Assembly (NCBI RefSeq): GCF_019623905.1
Contig: NZ_CP069370.1
Coordinates: forward strand, 2,356,001 to 2,420,000
DNA: 64,000 nucleotides
Source of the DNA: Neotabrizicola shimadae
GTDB taxonomy: Bacteria; Pseudomonadota; Alphaproteobacteria; Rhodobacterales; Rhodobacteraceae
Reading direction: 5' to 3'
Under the pieces are notes generated by a model. The model was not told the DNA's origin. It did not search any database and saw nothing but the letters and a program-made list of their open reading frames with translations. Positions within the stretch are counted from its first letter, which is position 1. The number at the start of each line of letters is the position of its first letter. Positions 19,004-28,068 of the stretch are shown here, piece after piece. The translations under genes and the position numbers were made by a program.

Positions 19004-19060
19004 ACCTTTTAGCGGTTTGTTTAACGTGGCCCGCAATCCGGTTCCAAAGCGCCACGGGCG
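19004..19060 (-). promoter_or_regulatory. SAM-II riboswitch aptamer
   Basis: The minus strand reads as a SAM-II (metA-motif) aptamer: P1 5' arm CGTGGC (19056-19051), ACCGGATTG, P1 3' arm GCCACG (19030-19025), then TTAAACAAA and GCTAAAAGG. It matches the class known upstream of met genes in Alphaproteobacteria and sits directly before metZ. The AAAAGG that acts as ribosome site in some SAM-II RNAs is about 60 nt from the metZ start here, so control is more likely through the downstream terminator. Confidence 0.92.
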
Positions 19061-19078
19061 ACTGGATACGCCCGTGGC
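19051..19078 (-). terminator. Perfect 10-bp hairpin overlapping the SAM-II aptamer 5' arm
   Basis: GCCACGGGCG (19078-19069) and CGCCCGTGGC (19060-19051) form a perfect 10-bp stem with an 8-nt loop, 21 nt past the stop of the VOC gene at 19100. The 3' arm is the same sequence that forms P1 of the SAM-II aptamer. It may terminate the upstream operon or compete with aptamer folding. There is no long U-run. Confidence 0.6.
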
Positions 19079-19099
19079 TCGGCATCGTCAACAGGGCCC

Positions 19100-19570
19100 T
19101 TAACTGCGCGCCGCGGCCTCCAGCCCCGCGATGTCGAACTTCACCATCTGCATCATCGCCTCGCCGGTGCGATTGCGCACGACCGGGTCCGGATCGGACA
19201 TCAGTTCACCCAGGCGTTTCGGCACGATTTGCCAGGACAAGCCCCAACGATCCCGGAGCCAGCCGCATTGTTCCGTGGTGCCCCCCTCGATCAGCGCGTC
19301 CCACAGTCGGTCGACCTGGGCCTGGTCATCGCAAACCACCATGATCGAGAAACTGTGGTTGAACGGGTCCAGCGGGCCGGCCTGGATCGCCCGGTAGCTC
19401 TGGTCGCCAAGTGTGAAGCCCGCCATCTTGACGCTGCCCGCGGTGCCCGAGGGGTTGTCGACGGGGACAGCATCCGTCCAGTCGATGCGCGAGCCGGGGA
19501 TGAGCGAGGTGTAAAGCGCAAGCGCCGCGTCCATGTCACGTTCGAACCAGAGGTGCTGTACGACCTTCAT
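19100..19570 (-). CDS. VOC/PhnB-like protein (3-demethylubiquinone methyltransferase-like fold)
   Basis: 156 residues with the two beta-alpha-beta-beta-beta modules of the VOC fold. The start HLWFERDMDAALALYTSLIPGS, the central GPLDPFNHSFSIMV and the end GWLRDRWGLSWQIVP match the PhnB-like 3-dmu-9_3-mt group. Despite that domain name no methyltransferase motif is present and the activity is unknown. It lies 3 bp after the DUF1428 gene, in one operon. These two families often occur together in bacteria. Confidence 0.82.
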   Translation of the reverse strand: MKVVQHLWFERDMDAALALYTSLIPGSRIDWTDAVPVDNPSGTAGSVKMAGFTLGDQSYRAIQAGPLDPFNHSFSIMVVCDDQAQVDRLWDALIEGGTTEQCGWLRDRWGLSWQIVPKRLGELMSDPDPVVRNRTGEAMMQMVKFDIAGLEAAARS

Positions 19571-19573
19571 CGC

Positions 19574-19918
19574 TCAGCCCTCGAGGATCTTGTCGAACCC
19601 GCCAAAGATCATGCGCTTTCCGTCGAACGGCATGTCCTTGGGTGTGCGCGGGTCCTGCATCGCCGATTCGAAGCCGCGGTCGCAGACTTCACGTGAGGGA
19701 AACTCGAGCCACGAGAAGACGATGGCTTCACCCGGTTCCGCCTGCACTGCGCGGCGGAAATCGGTCAGCTTGCCGTCGGGCACATCCGCCTCCCAGGTCT
19801 CGACCACACGCGTTGCGCCATGGTCGCGGAAGATCGACGCCATCAGCGTCGAGAAGCGCAGATATTCCTCCTTCCGTGACTGCGGCACCGCCGCGACGAA
19901 TCCGCTGACATAGCTCAT
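19574..19918 (-). CDS. DUF1428 family protein
   Basis: 114 residues, small dimeric alpha/beta-barrel-like family of unknown role. Characteristic features are MSYVSGFVAAVP at the start, FRDHGATRVVETWEADVP in the middle, SWLEFPSREVCDRG, and the ending MIFGGFDKILE. Start chosen at ATG 19918 because GGGAGG is 5-6 nt upstream. The distinct protein family and the overlap-free operon with the VOC gene make this a real gene. No catalytic residues are known. Confidence 0.85.
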   Translation of the reverse strand: MSYVSGFVAAVPQSRKEEYLRFSTLMASIFRDHGATRVVETWEADVPDGKLTDFRRAVQAEPGEAIVFSWLEFPSREVCDRGFESAMQDPRTPKDMPFDGKRMIFGGFDKILEG

Positions 19919-20047
19919 CCGAACCTCCCTTAGGCTGACCAACGAAATGTAGATCGACTAAATGTTGATATGAAATCTTTTCTTGGCCGGCCTTGCCTTC
20001 CCCGCGCCATCCCGCCACCTTCGGCGCATGGAACGTGCGGAGGCACC

Positions 20048-20746
20048 ATGATCGACCTGCATTACTGGCCGACCCCGAACGGATGGAAGATCACTATCGC
20101 GCTGGCCGAATTGGGCCTGCCCTACAACCTGCACCTCGTGAACATCGGTGCGGGCGAACAGTTCCGCCCCGAGTTCCTGGCGATTGCCCCGAACAACCGG
20201 ATGCCCGCCATAGTGGACAGCGAGGGGCCGGATGGCGCGCCGGTCTCGATCTTTGAAAGCGGGGCGATCCTGCAATATCTGGCTCGCAAGACGGGGATGT
20301 TCTACGGCGCAACGGAGCGTGACCGCATCGCGGTGGACCAGTGGCTAATGTGGCAGATGGGCGGGGTCGGGCCGATGGCCGGCCAGGCGCACCACTTCCT
20401 GCACTATGCCCCTGACCTGGACCCTCCGCAGGTTCTGCCCTACGCGCAGAACCGCTATCGCAACGAGGTGGCGCGGCTTTACGGCGTGCTGGACCGGCAA
20501 CTGGCGCGGCACCGCTATGCGGCGGGAGATTTTCTTTCGATTGCCGATTTCGCGATCTGGCCCTGGGCGCAGGGATGGGAGCGGCAGGAACAGACGCTGA
20601 GGGACAAACCGCATTTCGTGCGCTGGCTGCAGGAGTTGGGCGAGCGTCCGGGGTTCATCGCCGGCAAGGCGGTGGCAAGCGACCGGCGCAGCGCGAACAC
20701 GGACCGCAAGGCGCAAGATATTCTGTTTGGCAAACAGAAGCCCTGA
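20048..20746 (+). CDS. Glutathione S-transferase, Ure2p/YfcG-like
   Basis: 232 residues, cytosolic. The N-terminal thioredoxin-like domain has TPNGWKITIALAE and the glutathione-binding NNRMPAI and ESGAILQYLA. The C-terminal helical domain carries SIADFAIWPW. This pattern is typical of the Nu-class/YfcG group, which has disulfide-bond reductase activity, but substrate cannot be assigned. GGAGGC lies just before the ATG; the frame extends upstream to 19970 without support. It is divergent from the DUF1428 operon. Confidence 0.9.
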   Translation: MIDLHYWPTPNGWKITIALAELGLPYNLHLVNIGAGEQFRPEFLAIAPNNRMPAIVDSEGPDGAPVSIFESGAILQYLARKTGMFYGATERDRIAVDQWLMWQMGGVGPMAGQAHHFLHYAPDLDPPQVLPYAQNRYRNEVARLYGVLDRQLARHRYAAGDFLSIADFAIWPWAQGWERQEQTLRDKPHFVRWLQELGERPGFIAGKAVASDRRSANTDRKAQDILFGKQKP

Positions 20747-20770
20747 AATGGTCCGACCGCCGGGTGAAAC

Positions 20771-21379
20771 CTACTTGGCGGGCTTTTCGGGGTCGATCAT
20801 GTATCTCTGCAGACTGGCGATCTGAAGCCAGAGGAACACGAAGAGCGCAGCCGGGAAGGCGAAGGTTTCCAGCTTGACCCAGAGGTCGGTCGACATGGTG
20901 CGCCAGACGACTTCATTCGCCACGGCCAGGACGGCAAAACCCACGCAAAGCCGTTTCGTCAGCATCATCCAGCCTTCATGCCGCATTGGCATCATCTCGC
21001 CCATGACCCATTGCAGGTAGCTCTTTCCCTGAAGGAGCCCGACTGCGAGGGTGGCGGACAAGAGACCGTAGACGATGGTCGTCTTCATCTTGAAGAAACT
21101 CTCGTCGTTGAACCATGCGGTCAGGCCGCCGAACACGATGACCAGCACCGCTGTCAGCACCTGCATCCGACCGATCTTGCGGGTAAGCGCCCAGAGGATG
21201 GCCATGGAGGCTAGCAGGATCGGGATGAAGATCAGCGCGGCCACGATGAAGCCGGAATAGGTTTGGCCAAAAAAGGTGAAGCTCTGTTCCTTCAGGCGAA
21301 GGTAGATCACGAAGAACACGAGGGTCGGCCCCAGTTCCAGAACAGATTTCACCACCGGGTTGATCGTCTTCTCTGTCAT
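20771..21379 (-). CDS. yciB: Inner membrane protein YciB (septation protein A family)
   Basis: 202 residues, five to six membrane helices. Landmarks: LELGPTLVFFVIY near the N-terminus, FFKMKTTIVYGLLSA, the WLMLTKR-like GWMMLTKRLCVGFAVLAVANE and WVKLETFAFP. The family affects envelope integrity and septum formation in enterobacteria; the biochemical role is unknown. Start at ATG 21379 (MTEKTINP); the frame runs on to 21808 over the lexA promoter, which is implausible. It is divergent from lexA across 172 bp. Confidence 0.9.
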   Translation of the reverse strand: MTEKTINPVVKSVLELGPTLVFFVIYLRLKEQSFTFFGQTYSGFIVAALIFIPILLASMAILWALTRKIGRMQVLTAVLVIVFGGLTAWFNDESFFKMKTTIVYGLLSATLAVGLLQGKSYLQWVMGEMMPMRHEGWMMLTKRLCVGFAVLAVANEVVWRTMSTDLWVKLETFAFPAALFVFLWLQIASLQRYMIDPEKPAK

Positions 21380-21504
21380 TGACCGTGACCCTTGTTCCGT
21401 CGCGCTTGCGGCAGGTAATCCGGCACCCCCATATCGGTCAAGCAACGGCGCCGTGAAAAGCCAACCCAAGGCTTGTGGCACAGGTTCCGCTTGACACAAA
21501 CCGG

Positions 21505-21519
21505 GAACACGGGCAGAAC
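21505..21519 (+). promoter_or_regulatory. LexA (SOS) box, GAAC-N7-GAAC
   Basis: GAAC (21505-21508), seven bases, GAAC (21516-21519): the direct-repeat SOS box known for Rhodobacter and related Alphaproteobacteria. TTGACA at 21491-21496 is a plausible -35 with the box covering the -10 region. The site is 33 bp before lexA, indicating autorepression. Confidence 0.88.
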
Positions 21520-21551
21520 ATCTTGCAAACACTCGGTTCAAGGGGGCCACC

Positions 21552-22253
21552 ATGCTTACCCGAAAGCAGCTTGAACTTCTGGACTTCATCCGCCAGCGGA
21601 TGGACCGCGACGGCGTCCCCCCCTCGTTTGACGAGATGAAGGAAGCCCTCGACCTTCGCTCTAAGTCTGGCATCCACCGGCTGATCACGGCACTGGAGGA
21701 GCGCGGCTTCATCCGCCGGCTGGCGCACCGGGCCCGCGCCATCGAGATCGTCAAGCTGCCGGAAGCGATGGAGAAGCCGGGCTTCACGCCGCGCAGCTTC
21801 GAGCCCAAGGTGATCCAGGGCGACCGCCCAGTCGCCCCGCCGCCTCATGCAATTCCGGTGGAGATCGCCGCGATGGAACTTCCGGTGATGGGCCGCATCG
21901 CCGCAGGGGTGCCGATCGAGGCGATTTCAGAAGTGTCGCACCATGTGGCGGTGCCGCAGTCGATGCTGTCGCGCAACGGCCAGCACTACGCCCTGGAGGT
22001 GAAGGGCGACTCGATGATCGAAGCAGGGATCAACGATGGCGACATCGTTGTGATCCGCGAACAATCCTCTGCCGAGAATGGAGATATCGTGGTGGCTCTG
22101 GTCGAGGATCACGAGGCCACACTGAAGCGGTTCCGCCGCCGGGGCAACATGATCGCGCTGGAAGCAGCGAACCCGGCCTTTGAGACTCGGGTGTTCCCCG
22201 ACCACCTCGTGAAGGTGCAGGGGCGTCTGGTGGGGTTGATCCGCACCTACTGA
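21552..22253 (+). CDS. lexA: SOS repressor LexA
   Basis: 233 residues. An N-terminal winged helix-turn-helix ([35 protein letters not shown]) precedes the self-cleaving peptidase domain. AAGV (in [12 protein letters not shown]) is the Ala-Gly cleavage site. The catalytic serine is in [10 protein letters not shown] and the lysine in [17 protein letters not shown]. The protein represses DNA-damage genes until RecA filaments trigger cleavage. It is preceded by its own GAAC-type SOS box. The last 7 bp overlap the convergent comEC. Confidence 0.97.
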   Translation: MLTRKQLELLDFIRQRMDRDGVPPSFDEMKEALDLRSKSGIHRLITALEERGFIRRLAHRARAIEIVKLPEAMEKPGFTPRSFEPKVIQGDRPVAPPPHAIPVEIAAMELPVMGRIAAGVPIEAISEVSHHVAVPQSMLSRNGQHYALEVKGDSMIEAGINDGDIVVIREQSSAENGDIVVALVEDHEATLKRFRRRGNMIALEAANPAFETRVFPDHLVKVQGRLVGLIRTY

Positions 22254-24379
22254 GTGGGGCCTGCCGCATTGCCGGTAGCGGCAACGCGCTGCTCGGGGCG
22301 CTGAAGATAGCGCTCTGCTTCGGATAGCGGCTTTCCGGGTGCCCAGATGCGGCCTGTGCGCCGCGCGGGTTGCAGTCGCCAGCCAGACCCTTCTGGCCAG
22401 AAGGCCACCGCGCCGCTGCGCGCGAGCAGACGGCGATCCAGCATGAGGCAGGCCGGGTCCTTCGTTTCGACCCAGCCGGCAACGATGAGCAGGCCTGCGC
22501 CATTGCACCCAGCAGACACAGCCTGCTCCGCAGCAGTCTTTCCGCTGAGAACCCGGCCCTGCATGCCATCGAGCGTGAAATCGCGCGCAGCCTTCGCACC
22601 AGAGAAACCCGCACGGGCGGCGGCCTGTTTCTGATCTGCGATGTCCCCATCGTTCTGCAGCCAGTTCTCTGCCGTGAAGCCATCGCCGGCACCAGAGGAA
22701 AGCGCCCTGCCCTCTGGCCCCGCCAGGCCTGCGAGCGAACCGCTGGCGGCAACCAGAAGGACCGGTCGTGGCGTCACGACCCAGAGCCCAAGCGCGATCA
22801 GCGCCGGAACAAGGCCAAGCCAGCGCAAGCGGCCCGCAACGGCGATCTGCCAGATGCCTGCGAGCGTAAGGACTGGCAGGACGAACGCGGAAGGTGCTGG
22901 AATCATGGTCACCGCGCCCTCCAGTGCCGACACGCGGGCGGCAACGAACAGGATCCATTCGCACCCGAGTTGCATTACCCACAAAGGCAGTGCCGAAAGG
23001 CCGAAAGGCGCCAGAAGTGCGGCCATTGCACCGGCCGGCATGACCACGGCGCCCATGACCGGCACTGTCAGCAGGTTGGCGACAAAACCGTAGTCGGTAA
23101 AGCGGTTGAAGTGCGCGGCCGCATAGGGCGCCGTCGCGATGCCGCCGATCAGCGACGACAAGACGAGGGTAAGGATGGGCATGGTCAGCCGGGGCAGGCG
23201 CCGGGCCAGGGTGTGGCTTTCTACCGCGCCGAAACCTGCGATCAGCGCGGTCGTGGCGGCGAAGCTCATCTGGAAACCGGGGTCGAGCAGGCTTTCTGGC
23301 TGAAGCAGCAACAGAACCACGGCTGCCAGCGCAACTGAACGAAGGGTCAGGGCACGGCGGTCGAAAAGCACGGCGCCGAGCATCACGGTGATCATGACGA
23401 AGGCACGCTCGGTGGCAACATTGGAGCCGGAAAGAAGCAGGTAGAACAGTGCCACCCCGAAGGAGATCAGGGCCGCGAGTTTCTTGGTGTTCACCCGCAG
23501 GGCCAGGGGCGGCACAAGGGCCAGGCCATAGCGTACCAGCGTGAAGACGAAACCGATCAGGAACGCGAGGTTCATCCCGGATATCGCCAAGAGATGTGCC
23601 AGCGAGGAATCCCGCAGGCTTTCGACGGCCTCCAGGCTGAGACCCGATCGGTCGCCCGTCATGACCCCGGCCGCGAAAGCCCCGGAATCTCCCGGCACCC
23701 GCGCCATTATGGACGCCGAGAGACTGCGTCGCAGCCGCCCGATGGCCTGTGCAGCCCCGTCGGCCTCTTGCCACAGCACGACCGGAGCACGGGTATACCC
23801 TACGGCGCCAAGCCGCTGGAAAAAGGCGTTGCGGGCAAAATCGTAGCCGCCGGGTTCGGAAGGGCCTTCGGGCGGGGCGAGACTGGCGGTTGCCATGACG
23901 ACATCGCCAGGATCGGGGATGTAGCTGTCATCACCGTGCAACGAGATGCGCACTCGGTCAGGCGTTTCAGCCGGTGAGATGCCATCCAGCACCACATTGT
24001 CGAGCATGAGGCGCAAGGCGTCGGAAGCAGAGCGGTCGATCTCGATGACGCGGCCGGTCAGGGGGCCGTAGTAGCGATGCTCCAGCACCGGCGCGGCCTG
24101 AAGATGTGCGCGCGCGCCGGCAAAAAGGAATCCCAAGGCCAGGCACCCGACCGCGATGGCGAGCGGATGAACAATCTCCGGCGCGGCGATGCGCAGGGAA
24201 AAAGCGGCCAGGACCAGAAGGATGGCGACGGAATAGGCGGGAATGCCAGGCTCTCCAGGCAGGCCGAACCAAAGGCCGACCCCTGTGCCGATGGCAACCG
24301 GCACCCAGGGGAAAAGCGACCCGCGCGCACCGGCCAGCAGGGCCATCGGCCAGATCAGCGCTGCCCCGAGGCGCCCCAC
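22247..24379 (-). CDS. comEC: ComEC/Rec2 family DNA-uptake membrane protein
   Basis: 710 residues. An N-terminal DUF4131-type region with membrane segments is followed by the competence domain: [34 protein letters not shown] and [15 protein letters not shown]. It is thought to form the inner-membrane channel for incoming single-stranded DNA. The C-terminal part (after about residue 510), normally a metallo-beta-lactamase domain, is short and lacks the HxHxDH motif, as in many Alphaproteobacteria. The start is GTG 24379. It is divergent from gltX. Whether this organism is competent cannot be judged. Confidence 0.9.
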   Translation of the reverse strand: MGRLGAALIWPMALLAGARGSLFPWVPVAIGTGVGLWFGLPGEPGIPAYSVAILLVLAAFSLRIAAPEIVHPLAIAVGCLALGFLFAGARAHLQAAPVLEHRYYGPLTGRVIEIDRSASDALRLMLDNVVLDGISPAETPDRVRISLHGDDSYIPDPGDVVMATASLAPPEGPSEPGGYDFARNAFFQRLGAVGYTRAPVVLWQEADGAAQAIGRLRRSLSASIMARVPGDSGAFAAGVMTGDRSGLSLEAVESLRDSSLAHLLAISGMNLAFLIGFVFTLVRYGLALVPPLALRVNTKKLAALISFGVALFYLLLSGSNVATERAFVMITVMLGAVLFDRRALTLRSVALAAVVLLLLQPESLLDPGFQMSFAATTALIAGFGAVESHTLARRLPRLTMPILTLVLSSLIGGIATAPYAAAHFNRFTDYGFVANLLTVPVMGAVVMPAGAMAALLAPFGLSALPLWVMQLGCEWILFVAARVSALEGAVTMIPAPSAFVLPVLTLAGIWQIAVAGRLRWLGLVPALIALGLWVVTPRPVLLVAASGSLAGLAGPEGRALSSGAGDGFTAENWLQNDGDIADQKQAAARAGFSGAKAARDFTLDGMQGRVLSGKTAAEQAVSAGCNGAGLLIVAGWVETKDPACLMLDRRLLARSGAVAFWPEGSGWRLQPARRTGRIWAPGKPLSEAERYLQRPEQRVAATGNAAGPTQ

Positions 24380-24455
24380 CTTGTCTGCCCCCCTGATCCT
24401 CTTTATGACCTGCGGCGATCCTGCCCGCCGTTGGTTTCTGAAAGGTTAAGCCCCA

Positions 24456-25859
24456 ATGACCAAGCCGGTCGTCACCCGCTTCGCCCCCTCTCCCACCGGC
24501 TATCTGCACATCGGCGGCGGTCGGACTGCCCTCTTCAACTGGCTTTATGCACGTGGCCGTGGCGGCAAGTTCCTGCTGCGTATCGAGGATACCGACCGCG
24601 AGCGGTCCACGCCCGAAGCGACAGCAGCCATCCTGCAGGGGCTGACGTGGCTTGGGCTGGACTGGGATGGCGACGTGATCAGTCAGTTCGCCCGCAAGGA
24701 TCGCCATGCCGAGGTCGCGCACGAGATGCTGGCGCGCGGCACCGCCTATCGCTGTTGGTCCACGCCGGAAGAAATTGCCGCCTTCCGCGCCGAGGCGGAG
24801 GCGCGCGGCACCTATGCCGTGTTCCAGTCGCCCTGGCGGGACGCGGACCCAGCGACGTGGCCTGATGCGCCCTATGCCATCCGCATGAAGGCGCCGCGTG
24901 AGGGCGAAACGGTGATCGACGACCAGGTTCAAGGGCGTGTGGTCATTCAGAATGCGACTCTGGACGACATGATCGTTCTGCGGTCGGATGGGACACCGAC
25001 CTACATGCTGGCGGTGGTGGTGGATGACCACGACATGGGCGTGACGCATGTCATCCGTGGTGACGACCATCTGAACAATGCGGCGCGGCAACAGATGGTC
25101 TATGACGCGATGGGTTGGGAGGTGCCGATCTGGGCGCATATCCCGCTGATCCATGGGCCGGACGGCAAGAAACTGTCCAAGCGACACGGCGCGACTGGCG
25201 TGCACGAGTATCAGGCCATGGGCTACCCGGCCTCGGGGATGCGGAACTATCTTGCCCGCCTGGGCTGGGCGCACGGCGATGACGAGTTGTTCACCACCGA
25301 ACAGGCGATGGAATGGTTCGACCTGTCAGGCATCGGCCGCAGCCCCGCCCGGCTGGATTTCAAGAAGCTGGAAAGCACCTGTGGCTGGCACATTGCCCGC
25401 ACCGAAGATGCTGCACTGCTGCATGAAGTGGAGGGCTATCTTGCCGCCGCCGGAGAACCAGGCCTTTCGGATGGGCAGCGCGACCTCCTGTCGCGCGCGA
25501 TGTACTGCGTGAAGGACCGCGCAAAGACTTTCCCGGAACTGATTGAAAAGGCGAGGTTCGCACTGATTTCCCGGCCTGTCGCGGTGGACGAGGCCGCGTC
25601 GAAGGCGCTCGACTTGGTATCCCGTGGTATACTGAAATCGTTGACGCCGCGACTGCGAAATGCTAGCTGGACGAGAGAGGAATTGGAGGCCATCCTGAAC
25701 GACGAGGCTGCGGCCAACGGCATCGGATTCGGGAAGCTCGCCAGCCCTTTGCGGTCTGCTCTTGCAGGCCGCACCGCCACACCAAGCGTTTTCGACATGA
25801 TGCTGGTCATCGGTCGGGACGAGACGATCGCGCGGCTGGAGGAAGCTGCGGCCGGCTGA
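24456..25859 (+). CDS. gltX: Glutamyl-tRNA synthetase
   Basis: Class I synthetase charging tRNA-Glu (and, in bacteria lacking GlnRS, tRNA-Gln). 467 residues. The HIGH-type motif is in [18 protein letters not shown] and the KMSKS-type motif in [29 protein letters not shown] and [10 protein letters not shown] are also family-typical. A second GluRS paralogue often exists in this group and would lie elsewhere. GAAAGGTTAAG precedes the ATG. It is followed 97 bp later by gltA. Confidence 0.96.
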   Translation: MTKPVVTRFAPSPTGYLHIGGGRTALFNWLYARGRGGKFLLRIEDTDRERSTPEATAAILQGLTWLGLDWDGDVISQFARKDRHAEVAHEMLARGTAYRCWSTPEEIAAFRAEAEARGTYAVFQSPWRDADPATWPDAPYAIRMKAPREGETVIDDQVQGRVVIQNATLDDMIVLRSDGTPTYMLAVVVDDHDMGVTHVIRGDDHLNNAARQQMVYDAMGWEVPIWAHIPLIHGPDGKKLSKRHGATGVHEYQAMGYPASGMRNYLARLGWAHGDDELFTTEQAMEWFDLSGIGRSPARLDFKKLESTCGWHIARTEDAALLHEVEGYLAAAGEPGLSDGQRDLLSRAMYCVKDRAKTFPELIEKARFALISRPVAVDEAASKALDLVSRGILKSLTPRLRNASWTREELEAILNDEAAANGIGFGKLASPLRSALAGRTATPSVFDMMLVIGRDETIARLEEAAAG

Positions 25860-25956
25860 TCGCCGGCCCGTTCTCTGGCCAGACCGCTCCCAAGGGGCGG
25901 GAATGATGCCGCCCGCCGGGCCTGCCGCCCGACGGCCGCCACAGGGGACGTTTGAC

Positions 25957-27249
25957 ATGGCAGAGACCAAATCCGCGACGCTGACCCTGGACGGCAAGTC
26001 CTATGACCTGCCGATCCATTCTCCGACCGTCGGGCCGGACGTGATTGACATCCGCAAGCTCTATGGCGAGGCGGATGTCTTCACCTTTGATCCTGGCTTC
26101 ACCTCGACGGCCGCCTGCGAGAGCGCGATCACCTACATCGACGGCGACAAGGGCGAGCTATTGTATCGCGGTTATCCCATTGAGCAGTTGGCCGAGCATT
26201 CGACGCACCTCGAAACCTGCTACCTGCTGCTCTACGGGGAGTTGCCGACCGCCTCGCAGCTGGCCGACTTCACTGCGCGCGTGACCCGACACACGATGGT
26301 GCATGAGCAGATGCACTATTTCTTCCGTGGTTTCCGCCGCGACGCGCACCCGATGGCCACCATGGTGGGCGTGGTCGGCGCGATGTCGGCCTTCTACCAC
26401 GACTCGACCGATATCAACGACCCGTGGCAGCGCGAGGTCGCGTCGATCCGCATGATTGCAAAGCTGCCGACCATCGCCGCGATGGCCTACAAGTACTCGA
26501 TCGGCCAGCCCTTCGTTTACCCGAAGAACTCGCTGAGCTATGCCGGCAACTTCCTGAACATGTGCTTCGCGGTTCCGGCCGAGGAGTATGTGGTCAATCC
26601 GATCCTCGAGAAGGCGATGGATCGGATCATGCTGCTGCATGCAGACCACGAACAGAACGCCTCGACGTCGACCGTGCGCTTGGCCGGATCGTCCGGCGCC
26701 AATCCATTCGCCTGCATCGCAGCCGGGATTGCTTGTCTGTGGGGACCAGCGCATGGCGGGGCGAACCAGGCGTGCCTTGAAATGCTTCGCGAGATCGGCA
26801 CCGTCGACCGCATTCCGGAGTTTGTCGCCAAGGCCAAGGACAAGAACTCCGGCTTCCGCCTGATGGGCTTCGGCCACCGGGTCTACAAGAACTTCGATCC
26901 GCGCGCGAAGGTCATGAAGGAAAGCGCCGACGAGGTACTGGGCCTTCTGGGGGTTGAAAACAACCCGCTTCTCCAGGTGGCCAAGGAACTGGAGCGCATC
27001 GCGCTGGAGGACGACTACTTCATCTCGAAGAAGCTCTATCCCAATGTGGACTTCTATTCGGGCATCATCCTGGAGGCGATGGGCTTCCCGACTTCGATGT
27101 TCACGCCGATCTTCGCGATTTCCCGCACCGTGGGCTGGATCAGCCAGTGGAAGGAAATGATCGCCGAGAAGAACCAGAAGATCGGTCGTCCGCGTCAGCT
27201 GTACATTGGCCCGACGCAGCGCGATTACGTCGACCTTCGTCATCGTTGA
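25957..27249 (+). CDS. gltA: Citrate synthase (type II, NADH-sensitive class)
   Basis: Entry enzyme of the TCA cycle (oxaloacetate + acetyl-CoA to citrate). 430 residues, the proteobacterial type II length. The active-site histidines are in [12 protein letters not shown] and [16 protein letters not shown], and the catalytic aspartate in the C-terminal [10 protein letters not shown]. Start at ATG 25957 (MAETKSATL), with GGGGA upstream; the frame reaches 25903. An inverted repeat after the stop probably terminates transcription before the oxidase gene. Confidence 0.97.
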   Translation: MAETKSATLTLDGKSYDLPIHSPTVGPDVIDIRKLYGEADVFTFDPGFTSTAACESAITYIDGDKGELLYRGYPIEQLAEHSTHLETCYLLLYGELPTASQLADFTARVTRHTMVHEQMHYFFRGFRRDAHPMATMVGVVGAMSAFYHDSTDINDPWQREVASIRMIAKLPTIAAMAYKYSIGQPFVYPKNSLSYAGNFLNMCFAVPAEEYVVNPILEKAMDRIMLLHADHEQNASTSTVRLAGSSGANPFACIAAGIACLWGPAHGGANQACLEMLREIGTVDRIPEFVAKAKDKNSGFRLMGFGHRVYKNFDPRAKVMKESADEVLGLLGVENNPLLQVAKELERIALEDDYFISKKLYPNVDFYSGIILEAMGFPTSMFTPIFAISRTVGWISQWKEMIAEKNQKIGRPRQLYIGPTQRDYVDLRHR

Positions 27250-27259
27250 CCTGTGGCAC

Positions 27260-27282
27260 GGGGCGGTCTCCTCGACCGCCCC
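27260..27282 (+). terminator. Hairpin after gltA
   Basis: Nine-bp stem GGGGCGGTC/GACCGCCCC with loop TCCTC, 10 bp past the gltA stop. It lacks a U-run, so termination efficiency is uncertain. Confidence 0.55.
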
Positions 27283-27342
27283 GCACTGACGTTTCCGTGA
27301 AGGCGACGGCCTGCCGCATCCCCCTGCTTCCGGGCGCCCCCA

Positions 27343-27363
27343 TCTGTGTCTTGCGAACACAGA
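27343..27363. promoter_or_regulatory. Perfect inverted repeat TCTGTGT-N7-ACACAGA before the alternative oxidase
   Basis: A 7-bp perfect dyad with 7-nt spacer ending just before the Shine-Dalgarno AGGGGAAA of the aox gene. It could be an operator or an mRNA hairpin near the ribosome site. No known regulator consensus is matched. Confidence 0.5.
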
Positions 27364-27376
27364 CAGGGGAAACGCC

Positions 27377-28012
27377 ATGAAGGATCTTCGCGCCGAAGCC
27401 GAGCTTCAGCTCCATCACCAACCCCGCGACTTCACCGACCGCCTCGCGCTGCGCTTCGTGCGGTTCCTGCGTGTCTTCGCGGATGCCTTCTTTGCAAAGC
27501 GCTACGGCCACCGCGCGGTGGTTCTGGAGACCGTGGCGGCCGTGCCTGGCATGGTCGGCGGGTTGTTGCAGCATCTGAAGGCGCTGCGCCACATTCGCGA
27601 CGACCAGGGCTGGATCCGCGAGCTTCTGGACGAAGCCGAGAATGAGCGGATGCACCTGATGACCTTCATCCAGATCGCCAAGCCGACGCGGCTGGAGCGG
27701 CTGATCATCATGGTGGGCCAGGCGATCTTCTACAATTTCTACTTCTTCCTGTACCTCTTCGCACCGCGGGCGGCGCATCGTGTGGTAGGTTATCTGGAGG
27801 AAGAAGCGGTGGTCAGCTACACCCAATACTTGGCCGAGATTGATGCCGGCCGGGCAGAAAATGTGCCCGCTCCGCAGATCGCCCGCGATTACTGGCATCT
27901 TCCCGCAGAGGCGAAATTGCGTGATGTGGTGCTGGTGATCCGGGCCGACGAGGCGGGGCACCGCGACCGCAACCACCAGATGGCCGATGCGATCGCGATG
28001 GGAACGGCCTGA
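27377..28012 (+). CDS. aox: Alternative oxidase (cyanide-resistant ubiquinol oxidase)
   Basis: Di-iron membrane-surface quinol oxidase that reduces O2 to water without pumping protons. 211 residues, the short bacterial form. All iron-ligand motifs are present: LET near residue 50, NERMHL (89-94), LEEEA (140-144) and RADEAGHRD (189-197). A hydrophobic hairpin around 108-130 would dip into the membrane. AGGGGAAA precedes the ATG. It follows gltA but behind a hairpin, and has a dyad in its leader, so separate regulation is likely. Bacterial AOX genes are patchily distributed. Confidence 0.93.
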   Translation: MKDLRAEAELQLHHQPRDFTDRLALRFVRFLRVFADAFFAKRYGHRAVVLETVAAVPGMVGGLLQHLKALRHIRDDQGWIRELLDEAENERMHLMTFIQIAKPTRLERLIIMVGQAIFYNFYFFLYLFAPRAAHRVVGYLEEEAVVSYTQYLAEIDAGRAENVPAPQIARDYWHLPAEAKLRDVVLVIRADEAGHRDRNHQMADAIAMGTA

Positions 28013-28068
28013 GTCAGTTGACGGGGCGGCTTGCGTCTGGCGCGGCCCCGCGTCAGGAAGGGCGCGAC

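Noticed and set aside
22247-24379. comEC as a pseudogene because its beta-lactamase domain lacks metal ligands
   Set aside because: The frame is intact and the competence domain well kept; a degenerate C-terminus is common in alphaproteobacterial ComEC.
28018-28068. Upstream TTG start for the DUF1624 gene
   Set aside because: The added residues are not hydrophobic or conserved-looking, and ATG 28069 has a better ribosome site.
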